A program made the translations under genes and the position numbers. A model generated the notes under the pieces. The model saw only the letters and a program-made list of their open reading frames with translations, searched no databases and had not been told where the DNA came from. Positions 1-6,236 of a stretch of 9,161 nucleotides of DNA are shown here, piece by piece. Numbering within the stretch: the first letter of the stretch is position 1; each line of letters begins with the position of its first letter. The stretch comes from Bacteroidota bacterium (GTDB lineage: Bacteria > Bacteroidota > Bacteroidia > Chitinophagales > Saprospiraceae): contig JAJRUR010000157.1 in NCBI GenBank assembly GCA_024277695.1, positions 1 to 9,161 of the forward strand. Reading direction: 5' to 3'.

Positions 1-92
1 CCGAAGAAGGACAGTTTTAGTAATTGCAGCAAAATCTAAAACTTTATAGCCAATATTTTAAACCATAATCTAGTTTATACGTGTTATAGCCA

Positions 93-100
93 TATCTTTA
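93..100 (+). promoter_or_regulatory. Possible -7 box for the ompA-SCP2 pair
   Basis: The octamer TATCTTTA matches the Bacteroidota -7 consensus TAnnTTTG at seven of eight positions. It would start transcription near position 107, leaving a leader of about 36 bases before the ATG at 143. No clear TTG-type -33 box sits at the usual distance upstream, so this is a weak call. Confidence 0.3.
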
Positions 101-142
101 CGATTCTTGTTCATTATAAAAAAAATAAAAACATTGTTACGG

Positions 143-1783
143 ATGAAAAATTCTCTCTTTATACTCTTACTGCTTATTACAAATTGGGCATATACCCAAA
201 CCATGCTCGAAGGCTATGTCTTTGAAAGCGATAATAGAGGCTATCTCAATATGGTCAAAATTGAGTTGATCAATGCCACAACCAAAGAAAAACTACAGTG
301 TTTTACCGACTTGGATGGACGATTCGAAATCGCACTTACACCGGGCCAATACAGTTTTACAGCTACAAAAGATCTGTTTTTTCCATATACCAAAACCATC
401 AACGTAGCTAACTCCAAATTGTTTGAAAATATAAAACTCAATCGCCAACCCGGATATATATTTGATGTCACTTTAGCTAGAGTCCGGGATAGCGCAGATG
501 CACCCACAGATGCCATCAAGGGTGCTTGGATCGAAATCTATAACAATACGACCAAAGAAGAGGTCCTTAATCTCAAAGATTATCCGCATCCCAATTTTCA
601 ATTTACCTTTACCAAAGGCAACTACTATACAGTTATGATGCGCAAAAAAGGATACTTTACCAAACGGCTGGAGGCACATGTTGATATCGATGGATGTATC
701 CTCTGCTTTGAAGGGATCGGAGACTTGCGCCCGGGAGTTACAGACAATCTCACTGAAGGTAACGAGATGGGAACTCTGCTCGCCAATGTCGAAATGATAC
801 CTGCAGAACCCGGAGACAAAATCACGCTCCGCAATATCTATTATGACTACAATAGTGCAGATATACGATCTGATGCAGAGATAGAACTCAATAAACTCAT
901 ACCCATACTCAGGGACAATCCCGATATCATCGTGGAGCTATCATCGCATACAGATAGCCGAGGGGACAATGCTTACAATCAAGAACTCTCCTTCCGTAGA
1001 GCAAAAAATGCTGTAGATTATTTAGTCGCCATAGGAGGAATTGAACCTCGCCGTATCGTAGCTAAGGGCTACGGCGAAAACCAACCCGTCAACCGCTGTG
1101 TTGATGGTGTGGACTGTACAGACGAAGAATATCAAGAAAATCGTAGAACTGAACTCAAAGTACTGGGATATTTGGCCAATGACCCCTTAGCTCACAAAAC
1201 CCTCGTTATGATCAAAGAAGAAGAAGCTATGGCCAATCTCCTCAAAGAAGTCCAAAACCAAAATATCATCGAAGTCAAAGAGGGTGAAGAACTACCCGAA
1301 GAAATAAGAAAACAAATGGGACACCCGGATGTAGAGTCAGGCAATTCCGAATCTGAAGAAAAGGATTTAAAAACCCAAACTACAGAAACTCCGGATGCTC
1401 AAGATATACAAAGAAACCTCGAAACCGAGGACGAGTATGAAGCCGAAATCCCTAACCATAATAATGTCAATAAGGTGATTGAAAAGGCAAACATTATAAG
1501 ATCCTCAACCGCCGATACCGATTCTGGTTTTCCCAAAAATATCTCGCCCGACTACACAGGATACAAAATTCAGATTATGGTAGCTAGAAATCCTATCGAC
1601 CCTAAACACAAATTTTTTATTGAAAACCCCCGAGTTTATATCGACAAAACCAAATACGGTTATGCTTACCTCCTAGGAGATTTCGATAGTAGAGAAGCAG
1701 CTGAAAAACACTTAAACGCTACTGTAAAGTCAAAATACCCCGATGCTTTTATCATCCATTTTGTACAAGGCGAACGACATTAA
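143..1783 (+). CDS. Exported OmpA-family peptidoglycan-binding protein with SPOR-like C-terminus (PorE-like)
   Basis: Probably a periplasmic or outer-membrane-associated protein that anchors an envelope structure to peptidoglycan. I chose the ATG at 143 over the in-frame ATG at 107 because it opens directly into a signal peptide, MKNSLFILLLLITNWAYTQ. The protein is 546 residues. Residues 20 to about 105 and 106 to about 220 look like two beta-sandwich modules of the carboxypeptidase-regulatory-like type; the second holds a CILC cysteine pair at 185-188. Residues 227-342 form an OmpA domain: TDSRG carries Asp271 and LSFRRA carries Arg286, which align with the Asp and Arg that bind diaminopimelate in Acinetobacter OmpA, and NRRTELKV closes the domain. 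A charged, low-complexity linker (about 350-465) leads to a SPOR-like segment (472-541) beginning YKIQIMVAR. The regulatory-like plus OmpA order recalls PorE of the type IX secretion machinery, but the TPR and beta-propeller parts of PorE are absent. The OmpA domain is certain; a T9SS role is inference. Confidence 0.9.
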   Translation: MKNSLFILLLLITNWAYTQTMLEGYVFESDNRGYLNMVKIELINATTKEKLQCFTDLDGRFEIALTPGQYSFTATKDLFFPYTKTINVANSKLFENIKLNRQPGYIFDVTLARVRDSADAPTDAIKGAWIEIYNNTTKEEVLNLKDYPHPNFQFTFTKGNYYTVMMRKKGYFTKRLEAHVDIDGCILCFEGIGDLRPGVTDNLTEGNEMGTLLANVEMIPAEPGDKITLRNIYYDYNSADIRSDAEIELNKLIPILRDNPDIIVELSSHTDSRGDNAYNQELSFRRAKNAVDYLVAIGGIEPRRIVAKGYGENQPVNRCVDGVDCTDEEYQENRRTELKVLGYLANDPLAHKTLVMIKEEEAMANLLKEVQNQNIIEVKEGEELPEEIRKQMGHPDVESGNSESEEKDLKTQTTETPDAQDIQRNLETEDEYEAEIPNHNNVNKVIEKANIIRSSTADTDSGFPKNISPDYTGYKIQIMVARNPIDPKHKFFIENPRVYIDKTKYGYAYLLGDFDSREAAEKHLNATVKSKYPDAFIIHFVQGERH

Positions 1784-1800
1784 AAAAAAATCTATAAGTT

Positions 1801-2118
1801 ATGACAATAGACAAGTTTATTGAAGGTCTGAAAACCAAAATAGACCCCACTGCTATCGAAGGACAAAATACAAGTTTTCACTTTGATATATCCGGTGATC
1901 ATGGCGGCCAATATACTGTACGTATTCAGGATGGTCAGCTCGACTGGCAAGAGGGTCTAGACGGTGATGCAAAATGCAAAGTCACTACTTCGGCAGACCA
2001 TCTTCAAAGTCTGTTATCCGGCAAACTCCATCCCATGATGGCTGTCCTCACCGGAAAACTAAAAATCTCCAACCAAGCCGAAATGCTCAAATATGCCAAA
2101 ATATTTGGTCTGATGTAG
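1801..2118 (+). CDS. Small SCP2 sterol-transfer-domain protein
   Basis: A 105-residue protein made of a single SCP2-like domain, the fold of sterol carrier protein 2, which holds a hydrophobic ligand in a tunnel. No signal peptide is visible, so it is probably cytoplasmic. Family features are the central GQYTVRIQDGQ strand pair, the acidic turn LDGDAKCKV, and the C-terminal LLSGKLHPMMAVLTGKLKI followed by a short helix ending in GLM. The length is usual for the stand-alone bacterial form. The gene begins 17 bases after the OmpA-family gene with no room for a separate promoter, so the two are probably co-transcribed. The start is preceded by an A-rich stretch and no Shine-Dalgarno sequence, which is normal for Bacteroidota. 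Its bacterial ligand is not known; a fatty acid or other lipid is more likely than a sterol. Confidence 0.82.
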   Translation: MTIDKFIEGLKTKIDPTAIEGQNTSFHFDISGDHGGQYTVRIQDGQLDWQEGLDGDAKCKVTTSADHLQSLLSGKLHPMMAVLTGKLKISNQAEMLKYAKIFGLM

Positions 2119-2160
2119 CCCTATAGATTGAACTACGCATAATCTATCTGTCAGACCAAA
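2104..2160 (+). terminator. Two-stem inverted repeat spanning the SCP2 stop codon; possible terminator or 3' stabiliser
   Basis: TTTGGTCTGA at 2104-2113, which lies inside the last codons of the SCP2 gene, is repeated as its exact complement TCAGACCAAA at 2151-2160. Inside it sits a second perfect stem, ATAGATT at 2123-2129 with AATCTAT at 2141-2147 and an 11-base loop. Together they form a hairpin of 10 plus 7 base pairs with an internal loop that contains the stop codon. No run of T follows, so it is not a standard intrinsic terminator. It could end transcription, protect the 3' end of the mRNA, or both. Confidence 0.5.
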
Positions 2161-2220
2161 GTGTATGCCGGATGGTTAGGATGTCGGGATACGATGCATC
2201 TTGAGACATTGTCTTGCATT

Positions 2221-2240
2221 ATCATAAAATCATCATAAAA
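2221..2240. repeat. Short direct repeat ATCATAAAA x2
   Basis: ATCATAAAA occurs at 2221-2229 and again at 2232-2240, two bases apart, within the AT-rich part of the spacer upstream of the glycosyltransferase gene. It lies just upstream of the candidate -7 box at 2255-2262. It may be chance in AT-rich DNA or may form an A-tract upstream element. Confidence 0.3.
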
Positions 2241-2254
2241 AGCCAAAAATTGAT

Positions 2255-2262
2255 CATATTTG
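2255..2262 (+). promoter_or_regulatory. Candidate -7 box for the glycosyltransferase gene
   Basis: CATATTTG, followed by CAC, matches the Bacteroidota -7 consensus TAnnTTTG at seven of eight positions. It would place the transcript start around 2268, only some 15-20 bases before the GTG start codon at 2285. No good -33 TTG lies at 19-21 bases upstream. Confidence 0.4.
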
Positions 2263-2284
2263 CACGTGCTCAAGACCCTATCCG

Positions 2285-3382
2285 GTGAAAATAATTATCT
2301 CTGTAACGAATGATCTCTATACGGACCGACGAATGCTCCGAATCGCAGACAGTCTGGCAGATGCAGGTCATCAGATCAGTATGGTTGGTGTACATAGAGG
2401 GCGCACACTCGACGCAAGTGTTCGACATAAAATCCACAGATTTACTTGCATTTTTCGACGAGGTATTTTGTTTTATATCGAGTACAATATACGCCTTGTA
2501 CTATTTTTGTTGCGAGCGGATTTTGACCTGATCTATACAGTGGATCTGGATACTATTTTGGCAGGAAGCTTGGTAAAAAGATGGCGAGCTAAAAAACAAG
2601 TTTTTGATAGTCATGAGTTCTTTAGTGAAGTTCCTGAATTAGAAGGTCGAAGACTAAAAAAATGGCTTTGGACGCAGCTCGGTCATTGGACGATTCCATA
2701 TACTGATATCCGATGGACGGTTTCTACATCTTTGGCCAAAGCCCTAGAGACAAAATATGGTTTTGCATTTGGCTTATTGAGAAATATGCCCAAAAGATAT
2801 AGGGAAGTACCTATGCGAAATGCGGAAATCAAAAACTTGGTCTATCTGGGTGTACTCAACAAAGGGAGAGGATTGGAACAGTGCATTAGAGTATTGGCAG
2901 CTCGAAAAGAATTGAGCTTGACTTTGATCGGTGATGGAGATCTACGGCAAGAACTTGAAGACCTTGCGGATCAACTCAAAGTCTCCGATCGCCTTATCTT
3001 TGCCGGACGGCTGCCCCGAGATCAGATCTTTGATACTTTGACCGGTTATGACCTAGGGCTAAATATCTTGGAGAGCCAAAGTAAGAGTTATCGGCTTTCT
3101 TTGGCCAATAAATATTTTGATTATATCCAAGCAGAATTGCCATCAATCCAGATAGCTTTTGAGGAGTATGTACGTATGCAAGAGAAGTTTGCCTGCTGTT
3201 ATTTGGTACACCAAGCTACTGAGCAAGATATTGGAGATGCAATCACCGCATTACAAAAAAACGATAATCTGGATTATGATAGAATGGTTGAGGAATGTCG
3301 TAAGGCAAAACAGATGTGGCATTGGGATGTTGAAAAGGAACAATTAATTGGACAGATAAACAAACTATACACTCCAATATGA
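2285..3382 (+). CDS. GT-B fold glycosyltransferase (GT4-like)
   Basis: A 365-residue cytoplasmic glycosyltransferase expected to move a sugar from a nucleotide donor to an envelope or exopolysaccharide acceptor; the sugars cannot be read from sequence. The start is GTG. The next in-frame ATG, at 2330, would remove the first beta strand (KIIISVTNDL) of the N-terminal Rossmann domain, so GTG is preferred. The N-terminal domain carries the family signature DSHEFFSEVPEL at 108-119. The C-terminal domain starts near 185 with VYLGVLNKGRGL, has LIGDGD at 214-219, and holds the donor-site segment SYRLSLANKYFDYIQAELPS at 268-287. In relatives I remember, that segment usually reads SLPNKxFDYIxAGxP, so the Ala for Pro and Glu for Gly changes are mildly unusual. 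There is no signal peptide or obvious membrane helix. It stands 34 bases before a TetR-type gene on the same strand and is not part of a visible polysaccharide cluster. Confidence 0.85.
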   Translation: MKIIISVTNDLYTDRRMLRIADSLADAGHQISMVGVHRGRTLDASVRHKIHRFTCIFRRGILFYIEYNIRLVLFLLRADFDLIYTVDLDTILAGSLVKRWRAKKQVFDSHEFFSEVPELEGRRLKKWLWTQLGHWTIPYTDIRWTVSTSLAKALETKYGFAFGLLRNMPKRYREVPMRNAEIKNLVYLGVLNKGRGLEQCIRVLAARKELSLTLIGDGDLRQELEDLADQLKVSDRLIFAGRLPRDQIFDTLTGYDLGLNILESQSKSYRLSLANKYFDYIQAELPSIQIAFEEYVRMQEKFACCYLVHQATEQDIGDAITALQKNDNLDYDRMVEECRKAKQMWHWDVEKEQLIGQINKLYTPI

Positions 3383-3389
3383 CGTTATA

Positions 3390-3410
3390 CAGCTAAGCCT
3401 TTTTTAGCTG
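3390..3410. promoter_or_regulatory. 21-bp dyad between glycosyltransferase and TetR genes; possible TetR operator
   Basis: CAGCTAA at 3390-3396 and its exact complement TTAGCTG at 3404-3410 are separated by seven bases (GCCTTTT). The dyad ends six bases before the TetR-type start codon. Length and position fit an autoregulatory TetR operator. It could instead fold as an RNA hairpin after the glycosyltransferase stop codon, but no T run follows the stem. Confidence 0.4.
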
Positions 3411-3416
3411 ATCAAA

Positions 3417-4112
3417 ATGAAAATGACTATCAAGACTATGAACTCTTCAAAGGTATTAAGGAATAGAGATGTCAAAGAAAACCGCATTATTGATGCAGCG
3501 GAAGAAGTATTTGCCGGTGTGGGCTTTGCCAATGCAAAAATGGATGAAATTGCTGATGTGGTAGGTATGTCCAAAGGATCGCTGTACTTTTATTTTGACA
3601 CAAAAGAAAATCTCTATATGGCTGTCGCTTATAGGGCTATCCAGCTACTCAATAAATTACTCTATCAAGCACTAGATGAAAATAAGGCGGAAAAGGGTAT
3701 CCATAGTGTACTGGCACTGATGGATGTGTTTATGAATTATAGTCAAAGGTACATTCTGTACAGTGAAGCAATTTTGGACTATATGTCCCTCAATCGGTCG
3801 AGTGGACAGGGACGTATAAAAGCCAAAATGACCATGGCTATCAAGGAAAGTGTTTTTTGGAGAAAAATCCAAGATATCCAAAATATTCCTTTTAATTTGG
3901 TTATCGCCGAAATCAAAAGAGGTAAAGCGGATGGCAGTATCAAAAGCAGAGAAAAACCCGAATTGCTTTATCTGATCGCTTGGGCGAATGTCGTAGGATA
4001 TATGAAACTTAATTCTACCGGTGGTCAGCACGAAACTTTTCATAGCATACCCATCACTAAATGGAAAAAGTACCACATAGAAGTAGCTCGAAAACTTTTA
4101 GAGTCGGAGTAG
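3417..4112 (+). CDS. TetR/AcrR-family transcriptional regulator
   Basis: A 231-residue DNA-binding regulator. The N-terminal TetR helix-turn-helix spans roughly residues 22-68: RIIDAAEEVFAGVGFANAKM leads into DEIADVVGMSKGSLYFYFDT and KENLYMAVA, the classic layout with the recognition helix around SKGSLYFYF. The remaining 160 residues are the all-helical ligand and dimer domain, which is too variable to name an effector. Three in-frame ATGs lie close together at 3417, 3423 and 3438; I keep the first, but the conserved domain would be intact from any of them. It follows the glycosyltransferase gene by 34 bases and a 21-bp dyad sits just before it, so it may repress itself and possibly respond to an envelope or lipid signal. 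The target genes are not evident from the window. Confidence 0.9.
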   Translation: MKMTIKTMNSSKVLRNRDVKENRIIDAAEEVFAGVGFANAKMDEIADVVGMSKGSLYFYFDTKENLYMAVAYRAIQLLNKLLYQALDENKAEKGIHSVLALMDVFMNYSQRYILYSEAILDYMSLNRSSGQGRIKAKMTMAIKESVFWRKIQDIQNIPFNLVIAEIKRGKADGSIKSREKPELLYLIAWANVVGYMKLNSTGGQHETFHSIPITKWKKYHIEVARKLLESE

Positions 4113-4114
4113 AT

Positions 4115-4144
4115 AACTAACTATCTTGCATAGTATTAGTTTTT
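4115..4144 (+). terminator. Possible terminator of the TetR-type gene
   Basis: AACTAA plus CTAT (4115-4124) pairs with ATAG (4130-4133) and TTAGTT (4136-4141) across a five-base loop CTTGC and a two-base bulge, giving 6 + 4 base pairs. TTT follows the stem on the + strand. It fills the 23-base gap between the convergent TetR and T9SS-cargo genes and overlaps the stop codon of the latter. The stem is AT-rich and the T run short, so this is tentative. Confidence 0.35.
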
Positions 4145-5887
4145 CAGAATTTTCTTAAGGCGTGTCTTGTTATTTTGTTGCACGACGAGCAAATAAACAC
4201 CTTTAGGGTATTTTGATACATCTATGCGATCTATTTGTTCCACAAATCTACCCATGCGTTTTCCATCCATGCTATAGATGATCACTTCCTGGATGGGGGT
4301 TTTATCTGTAGTTGCCACATATAAATACTGATCTACCGGATCCGGATAGCTTATGATTCCCCCTTCAGTCCCAATCTCAATAGGTAAGTCTTCATCATCG
4401 CTCTTCTGAGAATATACTTTAAAGTCATAGATGCCAATCTCACAGAACTTTTCAGAGTCAGAGGGATGTCCTGCACTAATCTCCAAGCGATATACTCCGG
4501 GCCGGTTGACTACAGGCGCAGGCTCTCGACTGAATAATTGGTTTTCATAATACCATGCATACCTATAGAATATATCCGGATCGGTAGCAGAAGTTACTAT
4601 TTTATTGAGCTCTAGCTGCACGGATGATATCTGATTGTTGATATAATATTCAAGCCGTGCACCGTCAACTATTCGCGAGGATGCACTGACTACAATCAAT
4701 TCCAGCAACTGGTAACAAGAGTTAGCTTGATCGATACACTCGAAGCGTACCACAGTATCCAATCTCAAGCGATAGTCTCCAACCTGGTTGATAGTGATAG
4801 GCTGTCCTAGCTGTCCCGGATATATATAACCGGCCTCTAGATCTTCTTGGCAGAGCATCTTGGTCAAGCGGATCGTAATGAGCTCATCCTCCTCGTAGAT
4901 TGTTACGGTGTCCAAAATCTGGCATCCATCACAAACACCATCATAAGTTAATATATGCACACCTGGTTCTTCTAGCAATGTATCTATGTTTTGATTACGA
5001 TATCTGTAGGGTAACTTTTGGCTACAGAGGCATACTTCAGAGTGCCGTACTACCGTATCCATGTTACTATATTGCACAGTTGCACAGATTTTGTCAGAAG
5101 TTCCACATTCTCCAACTGCCATGACACAGAGTTCTAATTGGTTACTTGTCGTATCGTAAGGCACTTCGCTGATCGATGGAGAATCTTCTACTGAAAAGAG
5201 TTCACCGTTGACATACCAATAGTAGCATCGAGCTAAAGGCAGCTCCTGGACTCCGTAGTCCGCACACAATATGGGCTCTTGATCCGAATAACAGGAAGTA
5301 GTTCCTTCTTCAATTCCATCTCCTTTTATTTTAGTACCCGTCGGAAAAGAAGGGGCAAAGGTAGGACCACCTCCTTGGACTACTTCGATTTCATAAGAGC
5401 ATTGATCTCCGGATACTCCATCGATCATCAAAAAATATTCTTTACCGAACTCTGACTGGAATCTTATGATCAAATCGTTCATAATACTAGTGACATTTAC
5501 GTCACATGCTATAGCTTGTGCTGTCGGATAATCAGCTTCACAACTGTCAAATATTCCCATCTGTAAGCCTCGACCTTGCATACAGTTACTGACCTTTAGC
5601 TTTATTTTAACAATTTCGCCACTACCTATAAAAGAGAAAAAATCAGGATTTTCTATAGAAAATCCATTATGACACCAATTTAATGATGTTGTGGTAATAC
5701 AATCTTCATTTTTACATTGTCCTAAGCGACCGGATATTCCATCTAACAAATCTAAGTCACAAACAGTCTGACTTAATGAGCAAAAATATGCGCCCTGAAT
5801 GGACTCGTTAGGGCATGGTTGGGCTGTGCTATCCAAAGCAGTTACCAAGTATATCAAGCTGATGAGAATTGAGCTAAATGTTTTCAT
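4136..5887 (-). CDS. Secreted Cys-rich protein with T9SS type A sorting domain
   Basis: A 583-residue protein exported by the type IX secretion system to the surface or medium. I start it at the ATG at 5885-5887, which opens on the signal peptide MKTFSSILISLIYLVTALDS with likely cleavage after TA at 22. A longer in-frame start at 5917 would overlap a perfect -7 promoter box. Residues 24-170 form a Cys-rich domain of a type I recall in Saprospiraceae surface proteins (VSNCMQGRGLQMGIFDSC, then EYFLMIDGVSGDQCSYEIEV). Residues about 186-272 look PKD/Ig-like (CYYWYVNGELF); 276-400 resemble two decayed repeats of the 'G.CDGC..LDTV' kind; 404-493 is another Ig-like module. Residues 509-583 are the sorting domain: SYPDPVDQYLYV, VIIYSMDGKRM, YPKGVYLLVV and the basic end TRLKKILKN. 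The mature protein has about 24 cysteines, fitting disulfides outside the cytoplasm. No catalytic domain is recognisable; adhesion or surface structure is a guess. Confidence 0.88.
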   Translation of the reverse strand: MKTFSSILISLIYLVTALDSTAQPCPNESIQGAYFCSLSQTVCDLDLLDGISGRLGQCKNEDCITTTSLNWCHNGFSIENPDFFSFIGSGEIVKIKLKVSNCMQGRGLQMGIFDSCEADYPTAQAIACDVNVTSIMNDLIIRFQSEFGKEYFLMIDGVSGDQCSYEIEVVQGGGPTFAPSFPTGTKIKGDGIEEGTTSCYSDQEPILCADYGVQELPLARCYYWYVNGELFSVEDSPSISEVPYDTTSNQLELCVMAVGECGTSDKICATVQYSNMDTVVRHSEVCLCSQKLPYRYRNQNIDTLLEEPGVHILTYDGVCDGCQILDTVTIYEEDELITIRLTKMLCQEDLEAGYIYPGQLGQPITINQVGDYRLRLDTVVRFECIDQANSCYQLLELIVVSASSRIVDGARLEYYINNQISSVQLELNKIVTSATDPDIFYRYAWYYENQLFSREPAPVVNRPGVYRLEISAGHPSDSEKFCEIGIYDFKVYSQKSDDEDLPIEIGTEGGIISYPDPVDQYLYVATTDKTPIQEVIIYSMDGKRMGRFVEQIDRIDVSKYPKGVYLLVVQQNNKTRLKKILKN

Positions 5888-5914
5888 AATATGCATTTTT
5901 TGTTGGCAATATAC

Positions 5915-5922
5915 CAAAGATA
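5915..5922 (-). promoter_or_regulatory. -7 promoter box of the T9SS cargo gene
   Basis: On the minus strand this reads TATCTTTG, a perfect match to the Bacteroidota -7 consensus TAnnTTTG. It puts the transcript start near 5909 and leaves a leader of about 20 bases before the ATG at 5887, which supports that start over the upstream in-frame one at 5917. There is no clear TTG at the -33 position, where an activator could compensate. Confidence 0.6.
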
Positions 5923-5938
5923 ACTAAAAAAGTATGTA

Positions 5939-5962
5939 ATTGTGATAGCCTAAGGTCACAAT
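5939..5962. promoter_or_regulatory. Dyad upstream of the T9SS cargo promoter; possible activator site
   Basis: ATTGTGA at 5939-5945 and its complement TCACAAT at 5956-5962 flank a ten-base spacer that contains CCTAAGG, itself nearly symmetric. The centre, about 5950.5, lies roughly 41-42 bases upstream of the start predicted from the box at 5915-5922, a common position for activators that touch RNA polymerase. The half-site TGTGA resembles that of CRP/FNR-type regulators, but the spacer is ten rather than six bases. Confidence 0.4.
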
Positions 5963-6046
5963 CAGTATCAAATATTTTTTTTCTACCTTTAGAGATGTTT
6001 TTGATTGAATTGAAAATAAGGACTTTAGGAAAAAACTGCGTTGGTT

Positions 6047-6067
6047 ATGTATTTTGCATAAATACAT
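6047..6067. repeat. Inverted repeat ATGTATTT / AAATACAT
   Basis: Perfect 8-bp arms, ATGTATTT at 6047-6054 and AAATACAT at 6060-6067, flank the five-base loop TGCAT. No T run follows on either strand, so it is more likely a protein-binding site or RNA hairpin than a terminator. A related dyad, TATGTA-AAG-TACATA, lies at 6089-6103, with its centre 39 bases away. Confidence 0.4.
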
Positions 6068-6088
6068 GAGCTTTAGGATAATTACTTA

Positions 6089-6103
6089 TATGTAAAGTAC
6101 ATA
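6089..6103. repeat. Inverted repeat TATGTA / TACATA
   Basis: Arms TATGTA (6089-6094) and TACATA (6098-6103) flank AAG. They share the ATGTA/TACAT core with the dyad at 6047-6067. Possible second copy of a regulator site; AT-rich chance symmetry cannot be excluded. Confidence 0.3.
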
Positions 6104-6228
6104 AAATCAATAGTATATGATTTTCCTTCTTATCCGGTATCCTGACTTAGCCCAATTTTCTGTAGCAATTAGTTGGGAAATTTTGTGCGTTAGGCTTACA
6201 AAATCTCCTAGCTGCCCATAGAGTATCA

Positions 6229-6236
6229 TATCTTTG
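6229..6236 (+). promoter_or_regulatory. Candidate -7 box for the DUF2461 gene
   Basis: TATCTTTG is an exact match to the Bacteroidota -7 consensus TAnnTTTG. A transcript from it would start near 6242 and carry a leader of about 75 bases before the ATG at 6317. The box overlaps the first copy of a 13-bp direct repeat. No TTG is seen at the usual -33 spacing. Confidence 0.5.

Noticed and set aside
107..142. Longer N-terminus for the OmpA-family protein
   Set aside because: The extra 12 residues (rich in Ile and Lys) precede a perfectly formed signal peptide starting at 143, and the likely transcript start falls near 107.
3672..4076. 134-codon minus-strand reading frame opposite the TetR-type gene
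   Set aside because: The plus strand carries an intact TetR protein; the antisense product shows no recognisable features.
4337..4346. CCGGATCCGG palindrome and a seeming excess of CCGGA words
   Set aside because: The palindrome is inside the coding sequence of the T9SS protein, and the number of CCGGA/TCCGG words is only modestly above what base composition would give.
5888..5917. Longer N-terminus for the T9SS cargo protein
   Set aside because: The extra ten codons overlap a perfect -7 box and would place residues ahead of a well-formed signal peptide.
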